Assembly: GCF_028767185.1 (NCBI RefSeq)
Contig: NZ_JARACK010000004.1
Coordinates: 1-64,000, forward strand
Direction of reading: 5' to 3'
From: Mangrovimonas aestuarii
GTDB lineage: Bacteria > Bacteroidota > Bacteroidia > Flavobacteriales > Flavobacteriaceae
Length of the DNA: 64,000 bases
Below the pieces are notes generated by a model. It did not search any database. It was not told the origin of the DNA and saw only the letters and a program-made list of their open reading frames with translations. Below, piece after piece: positions 25,739 to 34,423 of this stretch. Every line of letters begins with the position of its first letter. Within the stretch, counting starts at the first letter, position 1. The position numbers were made by a program, and so were the translations under genes.

Positions 25739-28357
25739 TTGGCTAAAAAAACAAAAAAAGAGACCCCGTTGATGAAGCAGTACAACAGCATTAAGGCTAA
25801 ATATCCTGATGCATTATTGTTGTTTAGAGTAGGGGATTTTTACGAGACCTTTGGAGAAGATGCGGTAAGAACCGCCAAGATTTTAGATATTATCTTAACA
25901 AAAAGAGGTGCAGGTTCTGAAAGTGAAACTGAGTTGGCAGGATTCCCCCATCACTCATTGAATACTTATTTACCTAAATTGGTGAAAGCGGGCGAGCGTG
26001 TGGCAATATGTGATCAGTTGGAAGATCCTAAACAAACCAAAACGATTGTAAAGCGAGGAGTAACCGAATTGGTAACACCTGGTGTTGCGTTAAATGATGA
26101 GGTTTTACGCTCTAAGTCGAACAACTTTTTGTGTTCGGTGTATTTTGGAAAGCATAACATTGGAGTGGCATTTTTAGATATCTCCACAGGGGAATTTTTG
26201 ACCTCTCAAGGAAGTGCAGAGTATATCGATAAGTTACTTCAAAACTTTAGCCCCAGTGAAGTATTGGTTTCGAAGCCTAAACGCAGTAAGTTTAATGAAA
26301 CTTTTGGAGAAGACTATCATACATTTTACCTTGAAGATTGGGTGTTCCAATCGGACTATGCAGAGGAAACCCTTTTAAAACATTTCGATACCAAATCGTT
26401 AAAAGGATTTGGAGTTGAAGAACTTCAAGAGGGAATAGTTGCTTCCGGTGCGGCACTACATTATTTGGCAGAAACCCAGCATAACAAACTAGAGCATATT
26501 ACTTCGATTAGCAGAATAGCAGAGGATGAATATGTTTGGATGGATAAGTTTACTATCAGAAACTTAGAGCTTTACCATTCCACCAACAATATGGCGGTAA
26601 CTTTAATCAATGTTATAGACAAGACAATTTCGCCAATGGGTGGACGTATGTTGAAACGTTGGTTGGCACTTCCGCTTAAAAACCTCAATAAGATTAAGAA
26701 ACGCCATGATGTTGTTGAGTATTTTAGTAAGGAACATGCCATTCATCAAAGAATACAAAACCAAATCAAGCATATTGGGGATTTAGAGCGATTAATATCT
26801 AAGGTGGCTACAGGGAAGGTGAATCCTCGCGAAGTGGTTCAGCTTAAAAACTCTTTGGAGGCTATCGTACCAATAAAAGCCTTGGCTGAAAACAGCGATA
26901 ATGAATCGCTTCAGGTTATTGGAGAAAAACTTCAAGCCTGTGATGGATTACGAAATAAGATTAAGGCAACTTTAAACGAAGAAGCTCCTGTTAATATTCT
27001 AAAAGGAAATACAGTGGCTGAAGGGTTTTCTTCTGAACTTGATGAATTACGTGGCTTATCAACTTCAGGGAAACAGTATCTGGATAATATGCTGCAACGC
27101 GAAAGTGAGCGTACTGGAATCCCTTCACTAAAGATTGCCTCAAACAATGTATTTGGGTATTATATAGAAGTTCGAAATACCCATAAGGACAAAGTGCCTC
27201 AGGAATGGATTAGAAAACAAACCCTTGTTAGTGCTGAGCGTTATATTACTGAAGAGTTAAAGGAGTACGAAGCTAAGATTCTTGGTGCAGAAGAGCGTAT
27301 CCTTGAAATTGAACAGCAACTTTTTACAGAGTTGATTGAATGGATGGGTGAGTACATTAAGCCTGTACAACAAAATGCTTTTCTAATAGGTCAATTAGAC
27401 TGTTTGTGTGGGTTTGCTCAATTGGCTAAGGATAATAATTATATCCGTCCTGAAGTTTTGGAACATCATGTACTAGATATTAAAGATGGGCGCCACCCAG
27501 TAATAGAAAAGCAATTGCCAATAGGAGAAGCCTATATCGCTAATGATGTTTTTCTAGATAGAGATGCGCAACAAATCATAATGATTACGGGGCCAAACAT
27601 GTCCGGTAAGTCGGCGATATTAAGGCAAACGGCTCTTATTGTGCTTATGGCACAGATAGGAAGTTTTGTTCCGGCAAAATCGGCTAATATTGGATTGGTG
27701 GATAAAATATTTACTCGTGTCGGGGCTAGCGACAATATTTCGATGGGAGAGTCGACGTTTATGGTGGAGATGAATGAAACGGCATCTATCCTAAATAATA
27801 TTTCTGATAGAAGTTTGGTGCTATTGGATGAAATTGGTCGTGGTACCAGTACTTACGATGGTATTTCCATTGCATGGGCCATTAGCGAATATTTGCACGA
27901 ACATCCGGCAAAACCTAAAACATTGTTCGCAACACACTATCATGAATTGAATGAAATGTCCGAAACTTTCTCGAGAATCAAAAATTATAATGTTTCGGTT
28001 AAAGAGTTAAAGGATAATGTTTTGTTTTTACGTAAACTGGTTGAGGGAGGTAGCGAACACAGTTTTGGAATCCATGTTGCGAAAATGGCTGGAATGCCTC
28101 AACAGGTATTACATCGTGCAAATATGATATTAAAGAAACTTGAAAAATCACATTCTAGTGAGGAGTTGACCAATGGTGTAAAATCTATTAAAGATGATAT
28201 GCAATTAAGCTTCTTTAAACTGGATGATCCTTTGTTAGAGGAGATTAAGGAAGAAATTATGCTTACTGATATAGACACATTAACCCCTGTTGAGGCTTTA
28301 ATGAAGCTTAATGGAATTAAGCGTATGTTGTTGAAACAAGCCGAGCCTCAAAAATAA
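25739..28357 (+). CDS. mutS: DNA mismatch repair protein MutS
   Basis: MutS recognises mismatches and, with MutL, starts repair. At 872 residues it is a full-length MutS1. The mismatch-reading Phe-x-Glu lies in the N-terminal [10 protein letters not shown]. The C-terminal ATPase has Walker A GPNMSGKS, Walker [15 protein letters not shown] and the signature [11 protein letters not shown]. The start is taken as a TTG ([15 protein letters not shown] follows), because the next Met lies inside the conserved N-terminus. A TACTTTAG box about 45 bases upstream is promoter-like but imperfect. No mutL is in the window. Confidence 0.97.
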   Translation: MAKKTKKETPLMKQYNSIKAKYPDALLLFRVGDFYETFGEDAVRTAKILDIILTKRGAGSESETELAGFPHHSLNTYLPKLVKAGERVAICDQLEDPKQTKTIVKRGVTELVTPGVALNDEVLRSKSNNFLCSVYFGKHNIGVAFLDISTGEFLTSQGSAEYIDKLLQNFSPSEVLVSKPKRSKFNETFGEDYHTFYLEDWVFQSDYAEETLLKHFDTKSLKGFGVEELQEGIVASGAALHYLAETQHNKLEHITSISRIAEDEYVWMDKFTIRNLELYHSTNNMAVTLINVIDKTISPMGGRMLKRWLALPLKNLNKIKKRHDVVEYFSKEHAIHQRIQNQIKHIGDLERLISKVATGKVNPREVVQLKNSLEAIVPIKALAENSDNESLQVIGEKLQACDGLRNKIKATLNEEAPVNILKGNTVAEGFSSELDELRGLSTSGKQYLDNMLQRESERTGIPSLKIASNNVFGYYIEVRNTHKDKVPQEWIRKQTLVSAERYITEELKEYEAKILGAEERILEIEQQLFTELIEWMGEYIKPVQQNAFLIGQLDCLCGFAQLAKDNNYIRPEVLEHHVLDIKDGRHPVIEKQLPIGEAYIANDVFLDRDAQQIIMITGPNMSGKSAILRQTALIVLMAQIGSFVPAKSANIGLVDKIFTRVGASDNISMGESTFMVEMNETASILNNISDRSLVLLDEIGRGTSTYDGISIAWAISEYLHEHPAKPKTLFATHYHELNEMSETFSRIKNYNVSVKELKDNVLFLRKLVEGGSEHSFGIHVAKMAGMPQQVLHRANMILKKLEKSHSSEELTNGVKSIKDDMQLSFFKLDDPLLEEIKEEIMLTDIDTLTPVEALMKLNGIKRMLLKQAEPQK

Positions 28358-28380
28358 TTTCATTATTTTTTCGAAAATGC

Positions 28381-28410
28381 TTTGCAGTTATAATAATTGT
28401 TTTAAATTTG
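28381..28410 (+). promoter_or_regulatory. Promoter of the tRNA-Gly/tRNA-Leu unit
   Basis: TTTG (28381-28384), an 18-base spacer and TAAATTTG (28403-28410) match the Bacteroidota consensus. The first tRNA begins 65 bases after the -7 box. Confidence 0.7.
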
Positions 28411-28474
28411 CATCCGCAATAACGAAGTAATTGCAGCCTGTTGAGCAGGCATGTTCTTAAAAAAGAATACTAAT

Positions 28475-28546
28475 GCGAAAGTAGCTCAGGGGTAGAGCAT
28501 CACCTTGCCAAGGTGAGGGTCGCGGGTTCAAATCCCGTCTTTCGCT
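28475..28546 (+). tRNA. tRNA-Gly (anticodon GCC)
   Basis: A 72-base cloverleaf: acceptor GCGAAAG pairs with CTTTCGC, the D arm is GCTC/GAGC, the anticodon stem TCACC/GGTGA holds TTGCCAA (anticodon GCC), and the T arm is GCGGG TTCAAAT CCCGT. The 3' CCA is not encoded. It is co-transcribed with the following tRNA-Leu. Confidence 0.97.
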
Positions 28547-28570
28547 CTACGCACTGTCAAAAATACCAAT

Positions 28571-28656
28571 GCAGAAGTGGTGGAATTGGTAGACACGTTG
28601 GACTTAAAATCCAATGGACAGTAATGTCCGTGCGGGTTCAAGTCCCGCCTTCTGTA
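28571..28656 (+). tRNA. tRNA-Leu (anticodon TAA)
   Basis: An 86-base class II tRNA: acceptor GCAGAAG pairs with CTTCTGT (one G-U pair), the anticodon stem TTGGA/TCCAA encloses CTTAAAA (anticodon TAA), the long variable arm (TGGACAGTAATGTCCG) is typical of Leu, and the T arm is GCGGG TTCAAGT CCCGC. CCA is not encoded. It reads UUA/UUG codons. Confidence 0.96.
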
Positions 28657-28657
28657 C

Positions 28658-28690
28658 AAAGCCTTTATGAAAATTCATAAAGGCTTTTTT
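28658..28690 (+). terminator. Terminator of the tRNA unit
   Basis: A perfect stem of about 13 bp (28658-28670 with 28675-28687) is followed by a T run directly after tRNA-Leu. It closes the two-tRNA transcript. Confidence 0.88.
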
Positions 28691-28731
28691 ATTTATATTA
28701 ATCACATTATAAAGAAGTGAGCTTTATCTAG

Positions 28732-29124
28732 CTAAAGAACCCATTTGGCAAGTTTGTATTTACGCTTAAATGGTTTAATTTCTTTGTTGATTTTCTTTTT
28801 ATACGATTTTAATAAGTCGTCATCCTTAAAGGCGTTTTCGATGAAACCATCCCTTTGTTTCTTAAGGTCCGTGAGCTTGGAGATTTTGGTCTCATCATCG
28901 TCATCCCCACTGGCAATGTTCATAATGTCTTCAACATAGCGTTTGTTTTCACTTTCAATATTACTTCTAATGTCGGTCGGAATGTTCAAGTCTTTACTAG
29001 GGTTTAAAGCAGAAAGCATATCTGCAGAAAATTCAGGAGAGGGTTTGGTTATTGTTTGGGCCTGAATGTTAAACGATACAAGGACTAGTAGTATCAAACT
29101 GAAGTATTTTAATGCAGAACTCAT
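28732..29124 (-). CDS. Hypothetical secreted protein, helical and charged
   Basis: I do not recognise the family. The 130 residues begin with a clear signal peptide (cleavage probably after FNIQAQ, about residue 22), then a mostly helical mature part rich in K, D, E and S, including IASGDDDDETKISKLTDLKKQRDG and a very basic end (KKKINKEIKPFKRKYKLAKWVL). It is probably periplasmic. It is isolated between the tRNA unit and a thioredoxin-like gene on the same strand. Confidence 0.6.
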   Translation of the reverse strand: MSSALKYFSLILLVLVSFNIQAQTITKPSPEFSADMLSALNPSKDLNIPTDIRSNIESENKRYVEDIMNIASGDDDDETKISKLTDLKKQRDGFIENAFKDDDLLKSYKKKINKEIKPFKRKYKLAKWVL

Positions 29125-29311
29125 AATAGTGAATTTTAAAGTTTATTAAATGTAATCATTTCATTATCAGTATGCAATATGAAATTAGGGTGTATTATTA
29201 AAATGATATTATCTAGGAAAATAATGATGAAAACAATGTGGTTAAAAAGCAGGCTTTTTATATATGAAAACCTAAAAAAATTAAAATATGGTTCCCATTT
29301 TTCTTTAAAGG

Positions 29312-29764
29312 CTATTTATTAATAGGGACATACCTTTTACCTAAATTAATAAACGGATACGGTTTTCTATATCCACCCGATTTTCCCAGTAATCTACCAT
29401 CTTTGTCAATAAACAAAAAAGAGGGATAACTCCTTACTCCATATTTTCTTGCAAGCATTGCTCCTTCTTTCTTTTCTCCATTATAGCTAACGTTGATGAA
29501 GTTTTTATTGTAGAACTCTCCAACGTCCTTATCTGAAAAGGTTTTTCTTTTCATTAATTTACATGGGCCACACCAAGTAGCGTAAATATCCAGGAAAATA
29601 AGTTTATCTTCTTTTTTTGCCAACTCTAAGGCTTCATCCCAAGAGCCCTTATGGAAATCTATTCCTCTTTTGTATAGGGTGTCTGTTTCTGACTTTGATG
29701 ATGTAAAGCTATAGAAGGTTAGCAATAGAGCAACTGCACATGTAAAGAAAATTATATTTTTCAT
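29312..29764 (-). CDS. Secreted thioredoxin-like protein
   Basis: The 150-residue protein has an N-terminal hydrophobic segment (about 4-20; signal peptide or anchor) and a thioredoxin fold with the active site YATWCGPCKLMKRKTF, both cysteines present, and the cis-Pro region GVRSYPSFLFID. It is the DUF255/thioredoxin_7-like type used in the periplasm for thiol-disulfide exchange. The neighbours give no specific substrate. A SnoaL-like protein gene lies 25 bases upstream on the same strand, so the two may be co-transcribed. Confidence 0.87.
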   Translation of the reverse strand: MKNIIFFTCAVALLLTFYSFTSSKSETDTLYKRGIDFHKGSWDEALELAKKEDKLIFLDIYATWCGPCKLMKRKTFSDKDVGEFYNKNFINVSYNGEKKEGAMLARKYGVRSYPSFLFIDKDGRLLGKSGGYRKPYPFINLGKRYVPINK

Positions 29765-29789
29765 TAGGTCTTGGTTTTATCTGTGTTAT

Positions 29790-30146
29790 TTAAATGTCAA
29801 TTTTCCTATCCTCGCTTATAGTTCCTTCCATGGTATAATACGAGCATATTTCATCAATTAAACTGTCTTTGGTAAAGAACCATTCGCTGACTTCTAAAGA
29901 GAAATTACCTTGAATCGCTGTATAGCGTATACAGGCTTTGTTGTCTCCGAATATCTCATCGTGGATTTCAAAACGATGGTTTAAGAATTTATCCTGATTA
30001 GCTTTGACAAGATTAAGGTAATATTCTTTGCCCATAATAGTGCCATAGGGGCTCGTGTGTTTAAATTGATCTGTTAACGGAAGATTTAAAAAGTCACCAG
30101 TTTCCCATTTTTTAAACCAAGTGTGGACGAGTTCTTCAGTGGACAT
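29790..30146 (-). CDS. SnoaL-like / NTF2-fold protein
   Basis: The 118-residue protein has no signal peptide and the cone-shaped NTF2/SnoaL pattern: an N-terminal helix (TEELVHTWFKKWETGDF), then LTDQFKHTSPYGTIMGKEYYLNLV and curved strands HRFEIHDEIFGDNKACIRYTAIQG and SEWFFTKDSLIDEICSYYT. Such folds serve as small-molecule isomerases, hydrolases or binding domains. No function can be assigned from the sequence or neighbours. Confidence 0.75.
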   Translation of the reverse strand: MSTEELVHTWFKKWETGDFLNLPLTDQFKHTSPYGTIMGKEYYLNLVKANQDKFLNHRFEIHDEIFGDNKACIRYTAIQGNFSLEVSEWFFTKDSLIDEICSYYTMEGTISEDRKIDI

Positions 30147-30193
30147 GATGGAGTATCTTGAGATTCAAAATTAAAGATAGTAATCTCAAAATA

Positions 30194-30227
30194 AAAAGAG
30201 GCTACCTTCACATAGGCAGCCCTCTTT
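30194..30227 (-). terminator. Terminator of the susCDE-amylase operon
   Basis: On the minus strand, arms of about seven outer pairs (AAAGAGG with CCTCTTT) plus inner pairs, with one bulge and one mismatch, enclose a short loop and are followed by a T run. It lies just beyond the amylase stop codon. Confidence 0.7.
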
Positions 30228-30250
30228 CACAATAATAAAACAAATAAAAC

Positions 30251-33130
30251 TTACAATTTAACTAGTTTAGTAGTATGTTGTTTTCCATCTAAGCCTTGAA
30301 TTTGGATAATATACATTCCAGGCTCGTAGTTACCTAATTGGAAAAGGTGATTTATGCTGTATGGCTTTTCATTGAACTTTTTAATCATTTTTCCAGTAAT
30401 GTCGTAAACCTTAACAGAGCTAACATCTGTGTTGATGTAAAAACCATCTGAGGTTGGGTTAGGATAAAGGATTATATTGGTTTCGCTGATGTCTTTGATG
30501 CTTAAAGATTGAACTGATTGGTTTCCGTAAATTTTGAACTCACCAGGGGCTAATGAAATCGTAGCGGTTGTACTGCTAACGTTTATCGAAGTAGCGCCTG
30601 TATCGTCCATTAAATCATACCACGTTCCGGTATAAGGAAAATTTGGATTGATGTTTTGGGTAGTAACATCGAAATTGGAAATTATTACCACGTTCTTCAA
30701 TTCGCTGCTCGGCAAAGTGTCGTCGAACACATAAATTTTAGGGGTTAGTGTGCCCGAAACAATGGTGTAGTCCCCCTTAAATACATCACGATTGGTTTTT
30801 AGTGCAATCATTCTGCTCCAATCGTTATAAATCTGATTACGGTTAGTGTTGGTTAGCCAATTTTCCGTCCATTGAGGTTGGGGTTTAGTAGATAGTTTGC
30901 AGTCGCCATTAGAACCATTTTGGTCGTTAACAGTGCCATCTGTACAAGTAAAGATTGAGTTATCCATACCCAAATCACCAAAGTGCCAAATCATTTTAGG
31001 GCCGGGAATGGTAAGCGAAACAGCTCCCAAAGCAGACATTCTTGATAGAGCAGTATTAAGGTCTTGAACGTCATAGCCACCCGATGAATTTCCATATTGT
31101 ATATTTTTGTACATCAAACGTTCTTCATCATGACTTTCGGCATAACCTATCAATCGTTTTTCGGTAAATCCATGGCTTTCATGACCCATATGGTTTATGT
31201 TCGATCCTGAGGAATACCCCATAGTTAATTGGTTGTAAGGGTCAGTCATTTTTCCCCACATCATTATTCCTTTATCTTCGTTTAAACGATAATTTGCCCA
31301 TTGCTGTTCTTCTGTATCCGTCCCTAAATGTTCAAAGATGATGTAAGAATCGGTATCTAAACTCCATTGGTAATCAGCGTACTGTTTTAATATATCTACA
31401 CGATCTTGTTGATAGCTATTGGTGCAACTTTCATTTGAAGCCGTGCAGTTTTGGGTGAATCCTTTAGTAAGATCCCAGCGGAAGCCATCTACTTTAAATT
31501 CTTCGATCCAATGCTGTAATACACGTTCTACGTAATATTGTGTTCTTTCCTGTTGATGGTTAAAATCTGATCCAACATTATAAGAATGTCTTGCGAATTG
31601 GTTGAAATATGGGTTTTCAAGACTGGGATCTCCCCATCCGTCATTGTCGGGGTCACTCATCCACATACGAACCATAGGGTTTCTTCCAAAGGCGTGGTTG
31701 AGAGCAATATCTAAAATCACGGCAATACCATTTTGGTGACATAGGTCTATAAATTCTTTAAGCTTGTTCTCGGTGCCATAAAATTTATCCAAAGCCATGT
31801 GAAAGGCGGTGTTATATCCCCAACTCTCATTTCCTTCAAACTCCATTATGGGCATAAGTTCAATCGCATTGATGTTTAGATTTTTAAAATAGTCGATACG
31901 ATCTATCAAATCTTGAAAGTTCCTGTTTTCATCAAAATCTCTAATCAATAATTCGTATACTACTAGGTCTTCTTTGTCTGGTTTTACAAAGTCTGTCACT
32001 TGCCAATTGTATGGTGTTTGGTTGGTTTGTAAAACAGTTACTTCACGCTCTTGTCCATTAGGGTAAGTAGGTAGGTTTGGATAGGCTGATGCTGAAATAT
32101 ACGGATCATCGAATGGCGACAAAACTAAAGTGGAAAATGGATCGGCCGTTTTTACCAGAACAGGAGAGTTGCTGATAGGTGTTTGGTCTGCAACCCAGTA
32201 CTGATACGTGTAAACCTCGCCAGGAGTAAGGCCTGTTAATTCCAGCCAAAACATTCCATTTGAGCTGTCTTTTTTCATAGCGTATGCAGACGTTGGCTCA
32301 TAATTGTTGAAGCTCCCAGCAACATAAACAAAATCCTTAAATGGTGCATCCAATACCAAAGTGGCTTTAGTGGCGTCAGTTTCATCATAATTGATTCCAT
32401 TTACCATGTTTGTAGGTAGTGTTTGGGAAATTGTTCCCGGATTTATTAATACCGAAAAGGATTTGGTTAAGGTTTCTCCATTTTGAGTGACCTCCAGTTC
32501 ATAGTTTTGATTGGATGTAATGTTGGTGTGGGTGAAAGAAAAGGAGCTTGTGTTGTTTTGAGTGTTTAGACTGCTGCCATTAGCTTTCAAGTTGTAATTG
32601 GCAGTCCCGTTTGTGTTTGTTGCAGAGATAGATAGACTGCCACCAGAGCTTAAAATAGTAGTGCTGTTTTCTTCTGGACTTGATAAAGATACCTGAAAAG
32701 AACCAACGTTGAAAAAGAAATCTGAGCAGCCATTATCTTTTAATTCTTGACTTCCGTCTCCATTTCTAAAGACCATACCTATTTTTGTAGCAGAAGAAGC
32801 TTGAGACGCATTTAAGCTATAGTATGTTTCAGGAACAAGCGTTATGCTCCAAGTGCCGTCTCCATTATTTGTCATTTCGCCAACACCATTGTCCTGTCCC
32901 CAGTTTCCAACTACACTAAACCCCCATGGGTTCGAGTCATCGCCAATGCCCGAGTGCATATATACTTCCGTTGGGTTGTTTAAGCCGTTGCAGTTGGTTG
33001 CTGTGCTATTGATATCTACTGTTATTGTGATAGATTGGTCTACGCTAAATGTAGAAGGTACAATTGTTACCTGAGACCAAGTTGCATGAGCGCTAAGTAG
33101 GATTAAAAATAAGAGTAATGTTTTTTTCAT
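30251..33130 (-). CDS. Secreted GH13 alpha-amylase with T9SS type A sorting domain
   Basis: This 959-residue extracellular enzyme is predicted to cut alpha-1,4-glucans such as starch. In order it has: a signal peptide (1-20); beta-sandwich modules (about 20-240); a CBM48-like domain (about 240-330, FVYVAGSFNNYEP); the GH13 barrel (about 385-800); a C-terminal beta domain; and a type A sorting domain (about 885-959, YPNPTSDGFYI to TTKLVKL). The catalytic residues are visible as D553 (DGFRWDLTKG), E600 (IIFEHLG) and D668 (ESHDEE), with DIALNH at 474-479. In Bacteroides the equivalent SusG is a surface lipoprotein; here export is through the T9SS. It is the last gene of the susC-susD-susE operon, separated from susE by a strong hairpin. 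Confidence 0.94.
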   Translation of the reverse strand: MKKTLLLFLILLSAHATWSQVTIVPSTFSVDQSITITVDINSTATNCNGLNNPTEVYMHSGIGDDSNPWGFSVVGNWGQDNGVGEMTNNGDGTWSITLVPETYYSLNASQASSATKIGMVFRNGDGSQELKDNGCSDFFFNVGSFQVSLSSPEENSTTILSSGGSLSISATNTNGTANYNLKANGSSLNTQNNTSSFSFTHTNITSNQNYELEVTQNGETLTKSFSVLINPGTISQTLPTNMVNGINYDETDATKATLVLDAPFKDFVYVAGSFNNYEPTSAYAMKKDSSNGMFWLELTGLTPGEVYTYQYWVADQTPISNSPVLVKTADPFSTLVLSPFDDPYISASAYPNLPTYPNGQEREVTVLQTNQTPYNWQVTDFVKPDKEDLVVYELLIRDFDENRNFQDLIDRIDYFKNLNINAIELMPIMEFEGNESWGYNTAFHMALDKFYGTENKLKEFIDLCHQNGIAVILDIALNHAFGRNPMVRMWMSDPDNDGWGDPSLENPYFNQFARHSYNVGSDFNHQQERTQYYVERVLQHWIEEFKVDGFRWDLTKGFTQNCTASNESCTNSYQQDRVDILKQYADYQWSLDTDSYIIFEHLGTDTEEQQWANYRLNEDKGIMMWGKMTDPYNQLTMGYSSGSNINHMGHESHGFTEKRLIGYAESHDEERLMYKNIQYGNSSGGYDVQDLNTALSRMSALGAVSLTIPGPKMIWHFGDLGMDNSIFTCTDGTVNDQNGSNGDCKLSTKPQPQWTENWLTNTNRNQIYNDWSRMIALKTNRDVFKGDYTIVSGTLTPKIYVFDDTLPSSELKNVVIISNFDVTTQNINPNFPYTGTWYDLMDDTGATSINVSSTTATISLAPGEFKIYGNQSVQSLSIKDISETNIILYPNPTSDGFYINTDVSSVKVYDITGKMIKKFNEKPYSINHLFQLGNYEPGMYIIQIQGLDGKQHTTKLVKL

Positions 33131-33152
33131 AATGCTCTTGTTTTAAATGTTA

Positions 33153-33181
33153 GGAGGTTATGAATTTTGTTCATAACCTCC
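33153..33181 (-). other. Perfect 12-bp hairpin between susE and the amylase gene
   Basis: Arms 33153-33164 and 33170-33181 pair perfectly around a five-base loop. There is no T run after it on the minus strand, so it is not a normal terminator. It could mark an mRNA processing or stability boundary that sets different levels of SusE and amylase. Confidence 0.6.
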
Positions 33182-33207
33182 AATTTTAAACTTTGATTTA
33201 TTTGAAA

Positions 33208-34404
33208 TCATTCTAAGGAAATAACCTTATTCACCGTATCAATAGTAAATAAATAAATACCAGAAACTCCTATAAACTTAAAATTGTTGTCCCCATCCGC
33301 AGCATCTATTAAATTTTCGTCTATGGTATATCCTTCACCTGTAAAATAAGGATAGTTTAACCCAGAGCCCCAGTTTTCATATTCAGTGAAGAATCTGAAA
33401 TTTGCATCACCATCACTAGTAAACTCTACATAATTGGAGTAAACGCCGTCGCCAGAACAAATAACTTGAACAGGTGTAGACCATCCCCATCCAGCCGTAG
33501 GTAAGCCAGCACCAACTCCATAGAGGGTTTCATATTCACACTCTCCAGTTGGGACAGGGTCACTTAAGGTAATAGTTTTTGCATTAGTATCTATTTGTAG
33601 ATAATACAGGCCTGTAGCTCCAATAAAGGCAAAATTGTTATCGCCATCCATGGCATCTACAAAGTTTTCATCTATTGTATAGCCTTCACCTGTAAAGTAC
33701 GGATAGTTTAACCCAGATCCCCAGTTTTCTTCTTCGGTAAAGAATCTAAAGTTGTTGTCTGCTCCTCCATTGTTTTGTAATACTACATTACCACCATAAA
33801 TACCGTCTCCTGAACAAGGTATGTTTACGGGAGTAGACCAACCCCATCCTGCGTCAGGTAATCCTGCTCCAACTCCCCAGAGTTGATCGTACTCACAATT
33901 GAAGGTTTCTTCACCAGTACTTTCAAATAATACAACCGTTAGAGTTTGTGGGTCCGTATAAGTTTCACTAGCCACTGTCCCAGATCCAGGTGCCGCTTTA
34001 GCTCTAAAATATATATCGCCGGTATTTGGAAGGCCGGTATCAGGATCTTCGCTTAGGCCTGCTGCGATTCCTATATCCCACATGTCTCCAATAGAGACAA
34101 CAGCTTCATTACCTGAAGTTGAAGTAAAGTCTAACTCAATAGCATCGGAAAAATCGCCTAAAATGGAATATTCTATGGTGTAATTCACATTGGTAGGGGC
34201 TTCAAATTCAGCATTGTTCCATGTAAATCGTTCTCCTATGTTTGAGCTGGTTTCTTGAGTTAGTATATATTCTTCGAGTGTTGAATTAGTAAGCATAAAC
34301 CCTTCTTGCGGGGCTGCTACAAAATCTAGGGTATCATCATCCTCACAAGACCAAAGGCTAGCAAAGGCGATAAGTATTAGTCCTAATAGTTTTATATTTT
34401 TCAT
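33208..34404 (-). CDS. susE: SusE-like starch-binding outer-membrane lipoprotein
   Basis: This 398-residue lipoprotein has lipobox LWSC with Cys20. The following EDDD resembles the Bacteroidota surface-export signal, so it is probably on the cell surface. Residues 30-160 form the SusE N-terminal Ig-like domain (SSNIGERFTWNNAEFEAPTNVNYTIEYS). Two nearly identical modules follow (170-282 and 289-398), each with GAGLP.AGWGWSTPV, FRFFTEEENWGSGLNYPYF and GYTIDEN. Their Trp and Tyr residues are suited to stacking on glucose rings. It would hold starch at the surface for SusCD. No separate SusF gene is present; the order is susC-susD-susE-amylase. Confidence 0.88.
   Translation of the reverse strand: MKNIKLLGLILIAFASLWSCEDDDTLDFVAAPQEGFMLTNSTLEEYILTQETSSNIGERFTWNNAEFEAPTNVNYTIEYSILGDFSDAIELDFTSTSGNEAVVSIGDMWDIGIAAGLSEDPDTGLPNTGDIYFRAKAAPGSGTVASETYTDPQTLTVVLFESTGEETFNCEYDQLWGVGAGLPDAGWGWSTPVNIPCSGDGIYGGNVVLQNNGGADNNFRFFTEEENWGSGLNYPYFTGEGYTIDENFVDAMDGDNNFAFIGATGLYYLQIDTNAKTITLSDPVPTGECEYETLYGVGAGLPTAGWGWSTPVQVICSGDGVYSNYVEFTSDGDANFRFFTEYENWGSGLNYPYFTGEGYTIDENLIDAADGDNNFKFIGVSGIYLFTIDTVNKVISLE
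33211..33540 (-). repeat. Second copy of the tandem SusE binding module
   Basis: This segment encodes residues 289-398 of the SusE-like protein. It is clearly similar in DNA and protein to 33559-33897, with long shared stretches around the GLNYPYFTGEGYTIDEN motif, so it arose by internal duplication. Confidence 0.85.
33559..33897 (-). repeat. First copy of the tandem SusE binding module
   Basis: This segment encodes residues 170-282 of the SusE-like protein. It pairs with the copy at 33211-33540. Confidence 0.85.
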
Positions 34405-34423
34405 GTTTTTGGTGGTTTTTTGG

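Noticed and set aside
28381-28690. tRNA genes as a possible integration (att) site
   Set aside because: No integrase, no repeated tRNA 3' end and no foreign-looking genes on either side; the region has its own promoter and terminator.
29221-29311. Short plus-strand frame and a small AAAAAG/CTTTTT hairpin before the thioredoxin stop
   Set aside because: The frame is about 33 codons with no recognisable feature, and the six-pair stem in AT-rich DNA is not convincing as a terminator.
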